Shown: piece by piece, positions 46,523 to 58,318 of the stretch
Layout of the letters: every line of letters begins with the position of its first letter
Position numbering within the stretch: position 1 is the first letter of the stretch
From: Clarkia xantiana subsp. parviflora
Taxonomy: Eukaryota; Streptophyta; Magnoliopsida; Myrtales; Onagraceae
Length of the DNA stretch: 64,000 nt
Direction of reading: 5' to 3'
Assembly (NCBI GenBank): GCA_036873135.1
Contig: JAPTYO010000004.1
Span: forward strand, 34,257,105-34,321,104
Made by a program: the position numbers and the translations under genes
Notes under the pieces: model-generated
What the model was told of the DNA's origin: nothing
What the model saw: only the letters and a program-made list of their open reading frames with translations
The model's database searches: none

Positions 46523-46524
<2 letters not shown>
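45051..46524. mobile_element. Mutator-like element with long perfect TIRs
   Basis: The first ~105 bases (GGGTTAAGAACACAATAGGG...) are repeated inverted at the right end without mismatch, then imperfectly to about 135 bases. Flanks TTATATATA (45042-45050, 46525-46533) fit a 9-bp duplication, although the right side lies in a TA run. It shares subterminal blocks with 18863-19749 (gttaaaagtgacgg; ccaagcatgtgacc). The interior is the 42-bp array. No transposase. Confidence 0.82.
45420..46190. repeat. 42-bp palindrome-rich satellite inside the Mutator-like element
   Basis: About 15-17 units with period 42, each built of gctccgatcggagc and gtggctcc/ggagccac inverted pairs. Because 42 is a multiple of three and stops are absent, several frames on both strands stay open for up to 345 codons, giving 14-residue repeats such as SDRSHRAPIWSPVAP. 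I read these as a by-product of the repeat. Confidence 0.92.
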
Positions 46525-46533
<9 letters not shown>

Positions 46534-46561
<28 letters not shown>

Positions 46562-46885
46562 GCCAACAGGCGTTAAACAAATATGAATCATTAATTAAAC
46601 CATAAAGATTATGTTGAGGAAACACCAAATGGAACATCGGTTTGAAGAAAAATCCTGCAAAATTAATCATCGAGCGAAAGCTTCACCTGAGAAATCAGTG
46701 AAAACTTGGTGGACTGAGGCCAAGAAGGAGGACGCAGTGCTGCGCGTAGAAGCAAGTGGTTGAGATATATCTCCACAGTCGCTCTGCTCTACCTGAGGCC
46801 TGCTATGGTTTTATACAAGGATCTGAATAAAAAAGGCAAGAGGAAATTTAGGTGTGCCTGCCGACACTTATATTGAGCTGGATTT

Positions 46886-46921
<36 letters not shown>

Positions 46922-46959
46922 ATATAAATATAATAGTTAATAAATTATATTAATCTGTG
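46534..46959. other. AT-rich spacer with poly-T
   Basis: Contains a TA run and a poly-T tract at about 46880-46915. No gene seen. Confidence 0.4.
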
Positions 46960-47150
46960 TACTTTGGCTGAGTGGTATCGAAACAAAACTAATTTGTACT
47001 GGTGGAGGTTCAAAGCCCGGTGAGTTAAACTTTTTTAGATGGGTGATGAATACTTTTAATACTGTTGTGCATAGCCATTAGTGTGTTCGACTATAATACA
47101 GAAGACCTGGTCTATAATACAGTCGCGAAAACAATTTTTTTGTTTATATT
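46960..47150 (+). mobile_element. possible tRNA-derived SINE or tRNA relic
   Basis: An A-box-like TGGCTGAGTGG (about 46967) and a B-box-like GGTTCAAAGCC (about 47008) are about 30 bases apart, as in tRNA-derived RNA polymerase III promoters. The intervening bases do not fold as a proper tRNA. Ends and target duplications not defined. Confidence 0.4.
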
Positions 47151-48195
47151 TAGAAGATATATAAAATAAAGATAATAGAAATAAAATCTATTAATGAAAA
47201 TAATTGACTTTTAGTTTTATATATACTAGAATGTTCATGTTGTTTCACTAAACCACCAACATGGTCCTAGCCCTAGGGTTGGAAGAAGAAGCATTATATG
47301 TCTCTTCATTCTCTCTTTTGTTGCTTTTCAGGTAACCTCGCATTTAGTTGGTTTATTTTAACCATACAAGTCCAATACAAATTTTAAATGCATATTTTAT
47401 AGGACTTGTTATCTATGTTGAACCCTCATTAGCATTGATGATGCACATATAGATGGACAACTTTGCAAAATAATATAATCCTTAATGTCTTACAATTATA
47501 TCCAATTTCATCTCCTCACCTAATTTTATGTTTATGATGAATTTACTCTCTTCGCACAGATTAAATGGTCGCATATTCCATTTCATAGTTCGTGGATTCA
47601 AAAATCAACTGAGACTACCACAAAAATGGATGATTCATCGAGCGTGATGTTCAACCTAGACGTTCAAGCTAAAACTTGTTCAACCTCCATGTTCAATACG
47701 ATTTTTTCCAGTTCTCTCAGGCTCTGTACCTCAAATATCTGCTCGCCATCCACTCCTACCTTCTCATCTCTCCTCTCGTCCAGGATCTCTCCTTTGTCGA
47801 TGATCAACGAATCGCTCACCGGATTATCAATCCAAATGGAAAAAGTTGTGATGTGGTGAAATTTGAATCAGATGATGACTTCGAGGAAGTTCCTTAGCAG
47901 TTAAATGAAGCGATGGCGGGTAGTGAAGCTGGCAGCGATTGTTAAGCATCGCGCCTACAAAGAAGAAAGACATGTGGCTCTAATTCTGGTTGCGGGAGGA
48001 AATTACTAAGAAGGGCACAAGAGGTATTAAATTAAAAGAGTGGGGGTAATTTCGGTAATTAATAATTGGACGACTTTTTCCAAAAACTCTGATTTTTAAA
48101 TAGAGAATATATATATATATATCCGATAATATCATATTATTGGATATATATATGATATCTGAATAATATATATACTATATATTTGACATCATTTA

Positions 48196-48233
<38 letters not shown>

Positions 48234-48262
48234 TTGGTTAAACATTTATCTAATATATATAT

Positions 48263-48265
<3 letters not shown>
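47151..48265 (+). other. possible gene fragments, unidentified
   Basis: A frame from 47259 (MVLALGLEEEALYVSS) ends at a possible donor (cag|gtaacc). A frame with a plausible acceptor at 47706-47715 (ttttttccag) runs to a stop at 47895-47897 with an acidic tail (VKFESDDDFEEVP). They may be two exons of a small gene or relics. I do not recognise the product. Confidence 0.3.

Positions 48266-48327
<62 letters not shown>
48266..48327. repeat. TA microsatellite
   Basis: A nearly pure TA run that ends about 30 bases upstream of the RING gene's TATA box. A shorter one occupies the same place in the second copy (52480-52514). Confidence 0.95.
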
Positions 48328-48330
<3 letters not shown>

Positions 48331-48358
48331 GAAACCAACTGCTATAAAGAAGCTAACC

Positions 48359-48366
48359 TATAAATA
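48359..48366 (+). promoter_or_regulatory. TATA box of RING-H2 copy 1
   Basis: TATAAATA about 90 bases before the ATG, conserved at 52546-52553 in the second copy. A further ctataaag lies about 15 bases upstream. Confidence 0.6.
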
Positions 48367-48455
48367 CTAGAGACACATTAATCATAATCACTTACCTAGT
48401 GCTCTCGTCACAATTGGATAGCAGAAATACCAATTTCTCTATAATAATTAAGAAA

Positions 48456-49286
48456 ATGGCCGAAGTTGCAAGAATCAACAGCCACCTCGTGAATAACCTG
48501 ACGAACGTGGTACTGCATATGGATAGGAGGTTCCAGCTCGCCGTTAACGCGCCGACAAATCTTGCCTTTTTGCGGGAAGTAGGGCCGATTCTGGAATTCC
48601 ATCTCTGCATCAATCAATCTTATCGACAGTTTATGGATCTTCACGGCGTTCATTGGAGTTCTCATACCACCTCACCCACCACCATCTTGAACCACCGCAC
48701 ACACTTCCCAGCCGCCCACGCATGGATATACCTGAACCAACTTTTCTATTCGGTCGTAACCCAATTTCCTCCGGCGTTACTCTCCGACACCATCAGCCGA
48801 ATATTCGCCTACGTGGTTGAGTCGTCCGCTAATCCTAGAGCTGCTGTCATCCACATCAACGCGGAACTCACGGTGGTGCACCCAGTTACAGCGCGTAGAG
48901 CCTCGGTCCAGGTCGTTGACTCGGTGGTGATCGTCGATGAGCCGCCGCCGCCGGTGCCGGTGCACCCAATTTTGGCAAGAGATGACTGGATAGGCAGGGC
49001 CGTTATTGATGAGCCAGAGGTGACGCCGGTGGTTTATCTTCCTCGGCGGCCGGCGAGGAGATCAGCGAGGGATTTGAATGAACGATATTTGCTTAGTGCG
49101 TCGGAGGCAGGCGACAACCTCGGAGACTGCGCCGTGTGTTTGGAAGAACTGAAGATTATCACCGGAAAGTCGTCGTGGGGGAATGTGTTGAAGATGCCGT
49201 GCTCTCATAAGTTTCATTGTCGGTGTATCTCTAAGTGGCTGAAGATGAACGACTCATGCCCACTGTGCCGCGCCGTCATTCCTTAG
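48456..49286 (+). CDS. RING-H2 zinc-finger protein, intact copy
   Basis: An intronless 276-residue frame beginning MAEVARINSHLVNN. The C terminus is a RING-H2 domain: CAVC, then MPCSHKFHCRC and CPLC, giving C-C-C-H-H-C-C-C ligand order, which predicts RING-type E3 ubiquitin ligase activity. Residues 1-140 have no motif I know; the middle is Pro- and Val-rich (DEPPPPVPVHP) and then Arg-rich (PRRPARRSARD). ATG 48456 was chosen over upstream in-frame GTG because it is the first ATG after the TATA box and is shared by the duplicate. A second copy lies 4.2 kb downstream. The N-terminal half may be a lineage-specific family. Confidence 0.85.
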   Translation: MAEVARINSHLVNNLTNVVLHMDRRFQLAVNAPTNLAFLREVGPILEFHLCINQSYRQFMDLHGVHWSSHTTSPTTILNHRTHFPAAHAWIYLNQLFYSVVTQFPPALLSDTISRIFAYVVESSANPRAAVIHINAELTVVHPVTARRASVQVVDSVVIVDEPPPPVPVHPILARDDWIGRAVIDEPEVTPVVYLPRRPARRSARDLNERYLLSASEAGDNLGDCAVCLEELKIITGKSSWGNVLKMPCSHKFHCRCISKWLKMNDSCPLCRAVIP

Positions 49287-50344
49287 ATACTGGAGAAACA
49301 CGCCGTCGTTTTGTCACGATATTGTCTGTCTGTATTAATTAAGTTATTTAGTTAATTGGGGCATTATTAATTTGTAAGTATGACATTCGTTTATAGTTTT
49401 GGTTATAAATGCCAACTCAGTTTATTCCACCCGATAAGTTTCTTCTTGCATATGTAGAGTTAATTTTGCTACATTTCTTCTTCAATTTCTATTCTTTTGT
49501 TATAAGTATTCACCGGAAAATTATGTTCGAAATGATAATTTCACGATACTGATATCAAGGTTGTTAGAATCGAGATACTAATTATCATCGTTTTAGAGTA
49601 GGATCAGATCGTGAATCGTAAAATTCCAACAAAAATTATAAATTAACATATGATATATGAATAATTTCCTATGATATGTTATACTATATAATCATATATA
49701 AATTACTCTTTATAAATGAAATAAATAACAACTACAAAAAATAAAACATTTAATACATGTATTGATTTATCAAAATTATATTCAATATAAAATACTAAAA
49801 GGTTTATAAATAAAATATAAAAGTACCTTAAATCGATAATACTTGATATACCATACTGAATTAGAGTAGCATGTTTATGAATAATTAAAACATACTACTC
49901 TAATTATCTATTTTTCTCTATTCCAACAAAGAATATAAATATGGAAGAAAATGTAAGGTGATAATAGATTTTATTGTAAGATTCTTGTTATTTTGTAAAG
50001 ACTCTAAGATCACATTATTATTTTGTCCTTATTTTTGTTTTGTAACACTACCCATTCAATCCATTATGAAAATTACAAGCTTATCATGTTTAAGTTTTTG
50101 AGACTTTTGATTTAAAGATGACAGTGGTAAATTTTAATATTTAGCTATATTTGGTTATGTTATGAATTGTAGTTACTCTAATCTAATGTTCTACGGGAGG
50201 ATCAATAGTGAAAAGTAAGTAAATCATACAACGGTAATATATGACTCTTTCAATTGTCCATTATTATTTAAATACATACATATAAAATTACCCCTGCGTG
50301 TCGAACGAGAACAACACACTAGTATGTATTATATTATATTTTAT

Positions 50345-50394
<50 letters not shown>

Positions 50395-51900
50395 GAAAAT
50401 ATCTAACAAGTAATTTATAGTAGGAAAGGGTGTTTGTTAATTGCTATTATCATGAAGACATGAATATATTATTTGCGAATGAAAATATTTTGTTTGAAGC
50501 TATAAATTCCATGTAACCCTTTATTGCAAACATATTGTTGAGATCGAATAGAAAGATGCACTTTAAGATACGGACCATGCTAGGCTTTAGATTCGAAACC
50601 ACTAAAAATCTGAAAATGAAGAGGAAGAACAAATATGATGACCATATGTGACATGACTTTTTTTGTTTGTTCTTTGTCAACTACCGCTAGTGAATCTGAT
50701 CAAATGCGAAACGTTAGAGAACATATTATGATGAAGATTTCAAGTTTTGACCATATATCAATATTGGCAAACAAAACGTACCACTACAAGTAATAACATA
50801 TTTTTCCCACTATATAAACATTGCTCACACAATTTTGGGTTGATTCCTCCTTTATTTGGCATCTTTACTCATCCTTAAAATCACAAAAATTTCAACTTAT
50901 CCATCCAATCTTGGTTGTGATCTTCCATATATGACTGGTCAATACCAAAGTGATTTACCTAAGATTAGGGGGATATGATCCAAATATTACTAAACAGTTT
51001 ACACAAATTCTCTAACTGTTGCACTGTCCAATTTGTTGCTAGCTGTTCTGTTGCCTAAATGGTGTTGTATGCAACTTACCCACCGCCATTGACTAAGTTA
51101 AGGTCATGCCATGTACTGAACTTGAACATGTGTGTTAATCTGTCAATGGCTAGAAAATCTAATTAAGATAAACATAGAATCACAACTAACAATGGCTAGA
51201 ACGTGTGTGTTAATCTGTCAATTGGTGGTTTGATTGTAAGTTGTTACTATGCAGAATCTACTTGTCATGATGTTCAAGTAGATATCTTAAAATCACTGGC
51301 AAAATATTTTTTAACTAACCAGAACATAATTTCTTTCACTACAACAGAAGAAGTCTCAATGGATGTTTCGAATGAGCTTTGAAAATATGTCAGTTGACTG
51401 TATATATTGTACATCCATATTAATCAGATAATTTCAGGAGTTGAACAATTATTTAACTAAAATCGTATGAGCAAACGAAAGAACATGTGTAAAATCTAAT
51501 TCCAGTGGAATCTACAAACATTATAGTGTAATGAACCTGAATAAAATTATCCAAAGCTGAGAAAACATTGTTCTGCTAGTATAGAAAAGCAATATAACAT
51601 CCCTCACATAAAAAATAGTGATTGTGACTATGGAAAGACTTTTGTAAAAAAACCTATAACAAAAATATTGAATTAACTTAAAATGAGAAGAGGTGTGTAA
51701 GAAAAAGATAGAAAATTGGACATACCTTCAGCGCTCTAGTTTGCAGAATTCGGAATTTTGGCAAGCTTAGACAACGCTACTATGAACAACCTGGTCAATT
51801 AATTAGAGAAAACAGACGGTTGAAAGCTTCATCATAGAGTATAGAATTGAGATAGAAATCCATCACAAAGATAGAACGACTTTTAAGTCCAGAGTTTGAA
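49287..51900. other. downstream part of the duplication and AT-rich spacer
   Basis: 49287-49807 and about 50406-50800 have counterparts at 53431-53980 and 53981-54400. The piece 49808-50405, including a TA run and an acactag|tatg end resembling a Helitron terminus, is absent from the second copy. No gene seen up to 51900. Confidence 0.55.
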
Positions 51901-52320
51901 CAAAAAAATTGGGGCTTTTGGCGGTGGTCTGTTCAATTCCAGTGAGCACACTGCTGTCACACCGGCCATCGAGACACGTCAGATTCCAACATAGTTGTCT
52001 CCTGCAGGATGTCGGGGTATCGTCGGATCTTATACCGGTCATCGAGCAACCATCGAGTTTCTACGAAGCAGTCAGAAGAAAGGCCCTGAGAAGGTCGCCG
52101 GATTTTTATGTCGGCCATGAGATATGCTCTGTGAAAAAAAAAAAAAGGTTGACATCGAAAGTGGGTTTTGTGGTCCGGTCTGTCCGGATACGGTGACGGA
52201 TTGATGATGGAGGAGGGTTGGGGAAGTTACTGGAGAGTGGCTGTAATAAATGGGAAGTGGCGTTTCAAAGGAGCCGAGCGAGAGATGGAGTTGAAGTTAG
52301 AGGGGTATTTCCGGGTTTTC
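51901..52320 (+). other. GC-richer segment, unidentified
   Basis: A short open frame (51909-52196) is present but shows no motif or context. It precedes sequence shared with the region upstream of RING copy 1 (gacgattttt...gattttttaaatagaga). Confidence 0.25.
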
Positions 52321-52485
52321 ACTCTTGGACGATTTTTTTGTTAAACTTTGATTTTTTAAATAGAGAGTGATATTATATAGACATAAAAATGGAAATATAT
52401 ATCCGATAATATCATATTATTGGATATATATATATAGTATATATTTGACATCATTTATCTAATATATATTTGCATATATTTGACG

Positions 52486-52517
<32 letters not shown>

Positions 52518-52638
52518 GAAACCAACGGCTATAAAGAAGCTAACCTATAAATACTAGAGACACATTATCATAATCTATCTAGTGCTCTCGTAACAATTCG
52601 ATTGTAGAAATACCAATTTCTCTATAATAATTAAGAAA

Positions 52639-53430
52639 ATGGGGGAAGTTGCAAGAATCAACGGCCACCTCGTGAATAACCTGACGAACGTGGTACTGCA
52701 TATGGATAGGAGTTTCCAGCTCGCCGTTAACGCGCCGGCAGATCTTGCCTTTTTGCGGGAAGTAGGGCCGATTCTGAAATTCCATCTCTGCATCAATCAA
52801 TCTTATCGACAGTTTATGGATCTTCACGGCGTTCATTGGAGTTCTCATACCACCTCACCCACCACCATCTTAAACCACCGCACACACTTCCCAGCCGCCC
52901 ACGCATGGATATAACTGAACCAACTTTTCTCTTCGGTCGTAACCCAATTTCCTCCGGCGTTACTCTCCGACACCGTCAGCCGAATATTCGCCTACGTGGT
53001 TGAGTCGTCCGCTAACCCTAGAGCTGCTGTCATCCACATCAACGCGGAAATCACGGTGGTGCACCCAGTTACAGCGCGTAGAGCCTCGGTCCATGTCGTT
53101 GACTCCGTGGTTATCGTCGATGAGCCGCCGCCGCCGGTGCACCCAATTTTGGCAGGAGATGACTGGATGACGCCGATGGTTTATCCTCGGCGGCCGGCGA
53201 GGAGATCGACGAGGGATTTGAAGGAACGATATTTGCTTAGTGCGTCGGAGGCAGACGACAACCTCGGAGACTGCGCCGTGTGTTTGGAAGAACTGAAGAT
53301 TATCACCGGAAAGTCGTCGTGGGGGGATGTGTTGAAGATGCCGTGCTCTCATAAGTTTCATTGTCGGTGTATCTCTAAGTGGCTGAAGATGAACAACTCT
53401 TGCCCACTGTGCCGCGCCGTCATTCCTTAG
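52639..53430 (+). pseudogene. RING-H2 duplicate with nonsense codon
   Basis: A near-identical copy of 48456-49286. ATG 52639 opens a frame that ends at TAA 52912-52914 where copy 1 has TAC (Tyr), after 91 codons. The same frame continues from 52915 to 53430 with the RING-H2 ligands intact (CAVC, CSHKFHCRC, CPLC) and two in-frame deletions in the Pro-rich middle. Without read-through it cannot make a RING protein. Promoter and downstream sequence were duplicated too. Confidence 0.88.
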
Positions 53431-54612
53431 ATACTGGAGAAACACGCCGTCGTTTTGTCACGATATTGTCTGTCTGTCTGTATTAATTAGGTTATTTAGT
53501 TAATTTGGGGGCATTATTAATTGTAAGTATGACATTCGTTTATGGTTTATGGTTTTGGTTATAAATGCCAACTCAGTTTATTCCACCTGATAACTTTCTT
53601 CTTGCATATGTAGAGTTAATTTTGCAACATATCTTCTTCAATTTCTATTCTTTTGTTATAAGTATTCACCGGAAAATTATGTTCGAAATGATAATTTCAC
53701 GATACTGATATCAAGGTTGTTAGAATCGACATACTAGTTATCATCGTTTCAGAGTAGGATCAGATTGTTCGTAGGATCGGATCGTGAATCGTAAAATTCC
53801 AACAAGAATTATAAATTAACATATGATATATGAATAATTTCCTATGATATGTTATACTATATAATCATATATAAATTACTCTTTATACAGGAAATAAATA
53901 ACAACTACAAAAAAAAACATTTAATACATGTATCGATTTATCAAAATTATATTCAATATAAAATACTAAAAGGTTTATAACAAGTAATTTATAGTAGGAA
54001 ATGGTGTTTGTTTATTGCTATTATCACGAAGACGTGAATATATTATTTGCGAATGAAAGTATTTTGTTTGAAGTTATAAATTCCATGTAACCCTTTATTT
54101 ATGCAAATAGATTGTTGAGATCGAATGGAAAGATACACTTTAAGATACGGACTATGCTAGGCTTTAGATTCGAACCCACTAAAATCTGAAAATGAAGAGG
54201 AAGAACAAATATGATGACCATATGTGACATGACTTTTTTTGTTTGTTCTTTGTCAACTACCGCTAGTGAATCTGAGCAAATGCGAAACGTTAGAGAACAT
54301 ATTATGATGATGATTTCAAGTTTTGACATATGTCAATATTGGCAAACAAAACGTACCACTACAAGTAATAACATATTTTTTTCCCACTATATACACTTGA
54401 AATTATGCCCAGTCTAATATGATGATGGTAAAATAAATCAAGACCTACAGACGCAGCTTTCGTAACTCAGGTGACGCCCAATCTCTGCTTAAACCACACA
54501 ATATCAATGCATTTAATCAACTGAGCTAGAGCTTGAGCATTTTGAGCACATAACCTGAAAAGGTAGCACATGAAAATAATACAACCAAGGATGGGAAATC
54601 ATCAATTTTCAT
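53431..54612. other. duplicated downstream region, no gene
   Basis: Parallels 49287-50800 apart from the missing 0.6 kb. Open stretches here are shadows. Confidence 0.5.
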
Positions 54613-56711
54613 TCATTCCTCTCTTGCCGCCGGGTCTAACCCAATTGATGGACTATTAGCAAAATACTCTTGGTGCTTCACATTAACGCCATACTGCTCA
54701 CAAGTAACAAACATCAATTCAGCAACCCAATTATAACTTTCTTAAAAATAGAGTCCAAATATTGACAAACCTCACGCAGAGCTTTTGAGAGGCCGTCCAT
54801 TGTCAATATCAGCCGCTTATCCTGTAACAACCAGATATGTTAAAAAATAAATTAGGAGGGTATAAGTATGCACACGCATTATTGACAATTGACAGAAGTA
54901 TATTCTTCAATCCACCTTCTGCTGCTTATCTCGTTTGTCTTTCACGATCGATGCCTGCCTTGCTTTGCAATGCCTACACAAATGAAATGTGCCATATTAG
55001 AATAGACTAATAACAATCTAAATAAATACAACCACCAACTCTTAGTCATGTGAGGGACAAATAAGTGCTTAAAGTTGATTTCGATACAAGTCTCTCACAT
55101 CATTAAGAGCAGCTCCTCCCAGCTAAACTTTCATCTGACATTTTGTCATGCTCAACTTTATCTTTTTACTTGGCCCATTTTTTTCCCATGTCTTTCTAAA
55201 TGATGAGAATTATAATGATAGAGCAATCAAGCACGGATCTATAAAAGTAAGATCTATGTATTAATCCCAGCAAACAACTCACTGAATTGGACTACACTTA
55301 TCAATAATGATACAATACATCAACTGTTAACCCAATATCCTCCTCTTGCTCATGAAGGTCCATGAGCAAGACAAAAAGGGAAGACATCACAAACATAATC
55401 AGGTCTATTTCTTTCACTTACTGAAGAGAGTCACTTGCAACCTCTGACACAAACTTCTGTGTAGCAATAGCCACAAGCCTTACCCTACGCATACGAGGAC
55501 AAATGAACTGAAGTTAGTGGCCATGAACTACTTGCAGCACACATGATCTGGATTATGAAAATTTAATAAGTAAACTCATCATAAAGTTTTCATCTCATCA
55601 ATGTATGCATGATCTTTTCATTATTCTCTTGCCTGTCAGTTTTTTCATCAATAGGACATACGTTTTTGTTTAGCAAAAAAGGCATCTCTCTCTCTCTCTC
55701 TCAACTGCCCAAGTCCCAGATAAATGAGGATTCCGCTAATCTAGTCCCACCAAAGCCAAGAACATTTGCCAAATAAAGTTCTTTTAGAACAATTCAAGTG
55801 ATATCTACCTGACTTGTATGACCTAATAAAATAACCTTAACCATCTAGTATATCATTGCTGACATCATGACCAACCACAAATCTGTCCTCACTGATTCGG
55901 TGATCGCAACAACTAGTCTAGATGGTTCATTTTCTAAGTTCTACCAGCTTCCTCCTATTTTATGGAGAAACATCGCACTTCCTAAGTGCCAATTGATCGT
56001 TGATTTTAAAAAACCATTTTTCTCTCTATCACAACACAATTTGGTTGTTGCAACCAAAATGGCATACTGATATGTGGCTCTACCTGTGGTATGGCACCAA
56101 CAGCTGATACGTGACAAGACAACATTCAAGGGGGCTTTCTAACGGGTAATATTTGGGCTGCCTGTGACTATAAGCTAGATTGTTCAGTATTATGAAAGAG
56201 TATGATGTAATGTAGTCCGTTTAGCTGAAATACTGCCAACTAGTAATACAAGAGAACTTACCTAACTTGGCTTGAGTAAAGTTAATTATTTTACAAACAG
56301 CACATATATTCGGTAACAAACGAAATAAAGCTCAAATTCTTTATCCAGTAATGAGAGCAGCAACAAGGATTAAGCTATAGCACTGGACCTAAAGTACCTA
56401 CAATCGAACATCGGGACACTGGAACCCGCTCTTTCCCAAATAATGCTCCACCAGTTCATCAGGTATCTGCGAGGTCAAAAGGGAAGAATTAAGCCCTAAT
56501 GATGACCAATTATAATTGTCTATCTACTTATCATTAACAACTAAATATTCGAAGCGCGATTTCCAAGAATATTGAATTGAAGTGAAAGACGGAGATGCAC
56601 AGCTCTTACAGTGGGGGTATATTCCATTAACGATGCAAGGAACTCTGTGATAGCAGCATCGTCGTTGTGCTTGCCTTCGCCAGATTGCTGCTGATAGGGT
56701 TGATAGTTCAT
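54613..56711 (-). CDS. TAF10: TAF10, TFIID subunit
   Basis: TATA-box-binding-protein associated factor 10, a small histone-fold subunit of TFIID (and of SAGA in other eukaryotes). Exons (minus): 56711-56610, 56466-56402, 55484-55422, 54973-54916, 54821-54771, 54693-54613. They total 420 nt, 139 residues, every phase consistent and GT-AG borders throughout. Motifs: DDAAITEFLASLMEYTPT (exon 1), IPDELVEHYLGKSGFQCPD (exon 2), RLVAIATQKFVSEVASD (exon 3), a Lys/Gln-rich linker (exon 4), RLILTMDGLSKALRE (exon 5) and YGVNVKHQEYFA (exon 6). These cover the whole family from start to end. ATG 56711 was taken because the frame upstream has no family similarity. No damage seen. Confidence 0.95.
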
Positions 56712-57008
56712 CTCTCCCCCCTCTCTTATTTTCGGCCAAGTCTTCTCGCTCTCCTGTATTGGAGAACAACAATACAAAATTTGACCCCAAAAAAGAAAAG
56801 TCGTAAACAGAAAAATAGACAGGATACAGGATCTATATATATAAACAAGGGCCTAGTCAGTCGGGCCAAAAGCCCATATACCCGAAGTTTTGGTCTTTAA
56901 TAAATTTTAGCTCACGACAATGAAGTTTTTTTTTTGTTTGTTTTTTTTTTCAAACATTTTACTATTTCAAAATTCTAATATGATAAATGTTAGCTCCATT
57001 AATATATA
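56712..57008 (-). promoter_or_regulatory. upstream region of TAF10
   Basis: About 300 bases between the ATG and a Helitron 3' end (57009). Contains CT-rich leader-like sequence; no clear TATA box. Confidence 0.35.
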
Positions 57009-58107
57009 CTAGGTATTTGCTCCACGCATTGCGCGGGGTAGGATATTTTATGTAATATATTTATGATTATATTATATAGATAATATTTTTAAAATAATAT
57101 TATTTTAAATATATTGTTCTTAATTTATAATTTATCCATTATGATTCAATATGAGTGTAAAGTTCAATTTTACATATCATTTTAAATAAGTCGTCTGTTT
57201 TTAGTATCAATCTTTTTTTTATGAAACATTCGTCATTTGTTTTATTAAAAAATATTTACTACATCAATCATAAGATCATAATATGTTTTAATAACACATA
57301 TTATGCAATTACAATTGTTTAGATTTTAAACTTGCAAGTTATCCTGGTGCTCAAGTGTGTTGCTAATAATTAACTTGACCATTTTTTCTTAAAAAAACAC
57401 AACTTCAAATATTTAGTTGTGTAAGACTGGGAGTAATTTTATTTTCTAACCTTAAATGTTAATGAATGGAATTGTTTGCCAAGTTTTTTTCTTCATCACC
57501 TTATCATGTGTTTTATTTTGCTTATATTTTCTTTATTGGTAATTTAGATAATTTATACTCATGACTACAGTGGACCTTGTATAAACCTTTAATTTGTGTT
57601 TCGAAATTATTGTGAAATGGAAATATTTTAGTAACAATTACTTAGTGGACCGTTGTATAAACCTTGAATTTATATATCGAAATTACCGTGCAATGGAAAT
57701 TTTATAGTATCAATTACTTAGAGTATATATATGGTAATACTTGATAATTTAATAATATAGAATAGAACATTTTTCTGTCATGTATTTAATAGAATTCAAC
57801 AGATGAAAATTAGAAAAGATGTAAATGCGTATTAAATAAGATATGTATTTATTGCATTATATAGATTAATATACTTTAGTAGAAACAATTACAAAGAATA
57901 TATATACATATATAGTAGTGTAATTCAGACTTTAATTGCTGATTAATGGTTCTGTTTTGTTAAAGACGGTTAATGGTGATTGGTTAAAGCAGGTTTTTTT
58001 TACAATGAGACTTCAAAGAAACTATCCTGCAAATTCCAATTGAAGAAAACAACATTCAATCATTTTGTTGATTTTTTTTTTTTTTTTGACATTGTACAAA
58101 ATGAAGG

Positions 58108-58318
58108 AATCATTTGAACTGTATCTCTGACCTTCTTTGTTGCCTTTGCACTATTAGCCAAACAGGTACGGGCGTAATCAACAGAACAGACAAAAAGAAT
58201 GAAGGATGCACCAGCAGCTGATTCCCAAGTTACCTGCAAACCACTTCCGGTTCCAGTAGCCATCCTTATATTTGTTGAAATTAAAAAACCCTTTAAAGTA
58301 ATTCTTGAAAGCAAAGTT
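58108..58318 (-). pseudogene. ADP/ATP carrier fragment in the outer Helitron
   Basis: Minus strand. One frame gives [13 protein letters not shown], as in mitochondrial adenine nucleotide carriers (family FKK-KDGYWKWFAGNL). After a frameshift near 58230 the next frame gives [26 protein letters not shown], matching family [30 protein letters not shown]. The conserved Arg after YART is Cys here. Only about 70 codons are present; there is no start or stop and both ends are abrupt. A captured, dead gene piece. Confidence 0.85.

Noticed and set aside
46967..47018. A functional tRNA gene
   Set aside because: A- and B-box-like motifs are present, but no cloverleaf can be drawn.
58060..58314. An 84-residue gene of its own
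   Set aside because: The frame is part of a frameshifted ADP/ATP-carrier fragment and runs into a homopolymer.
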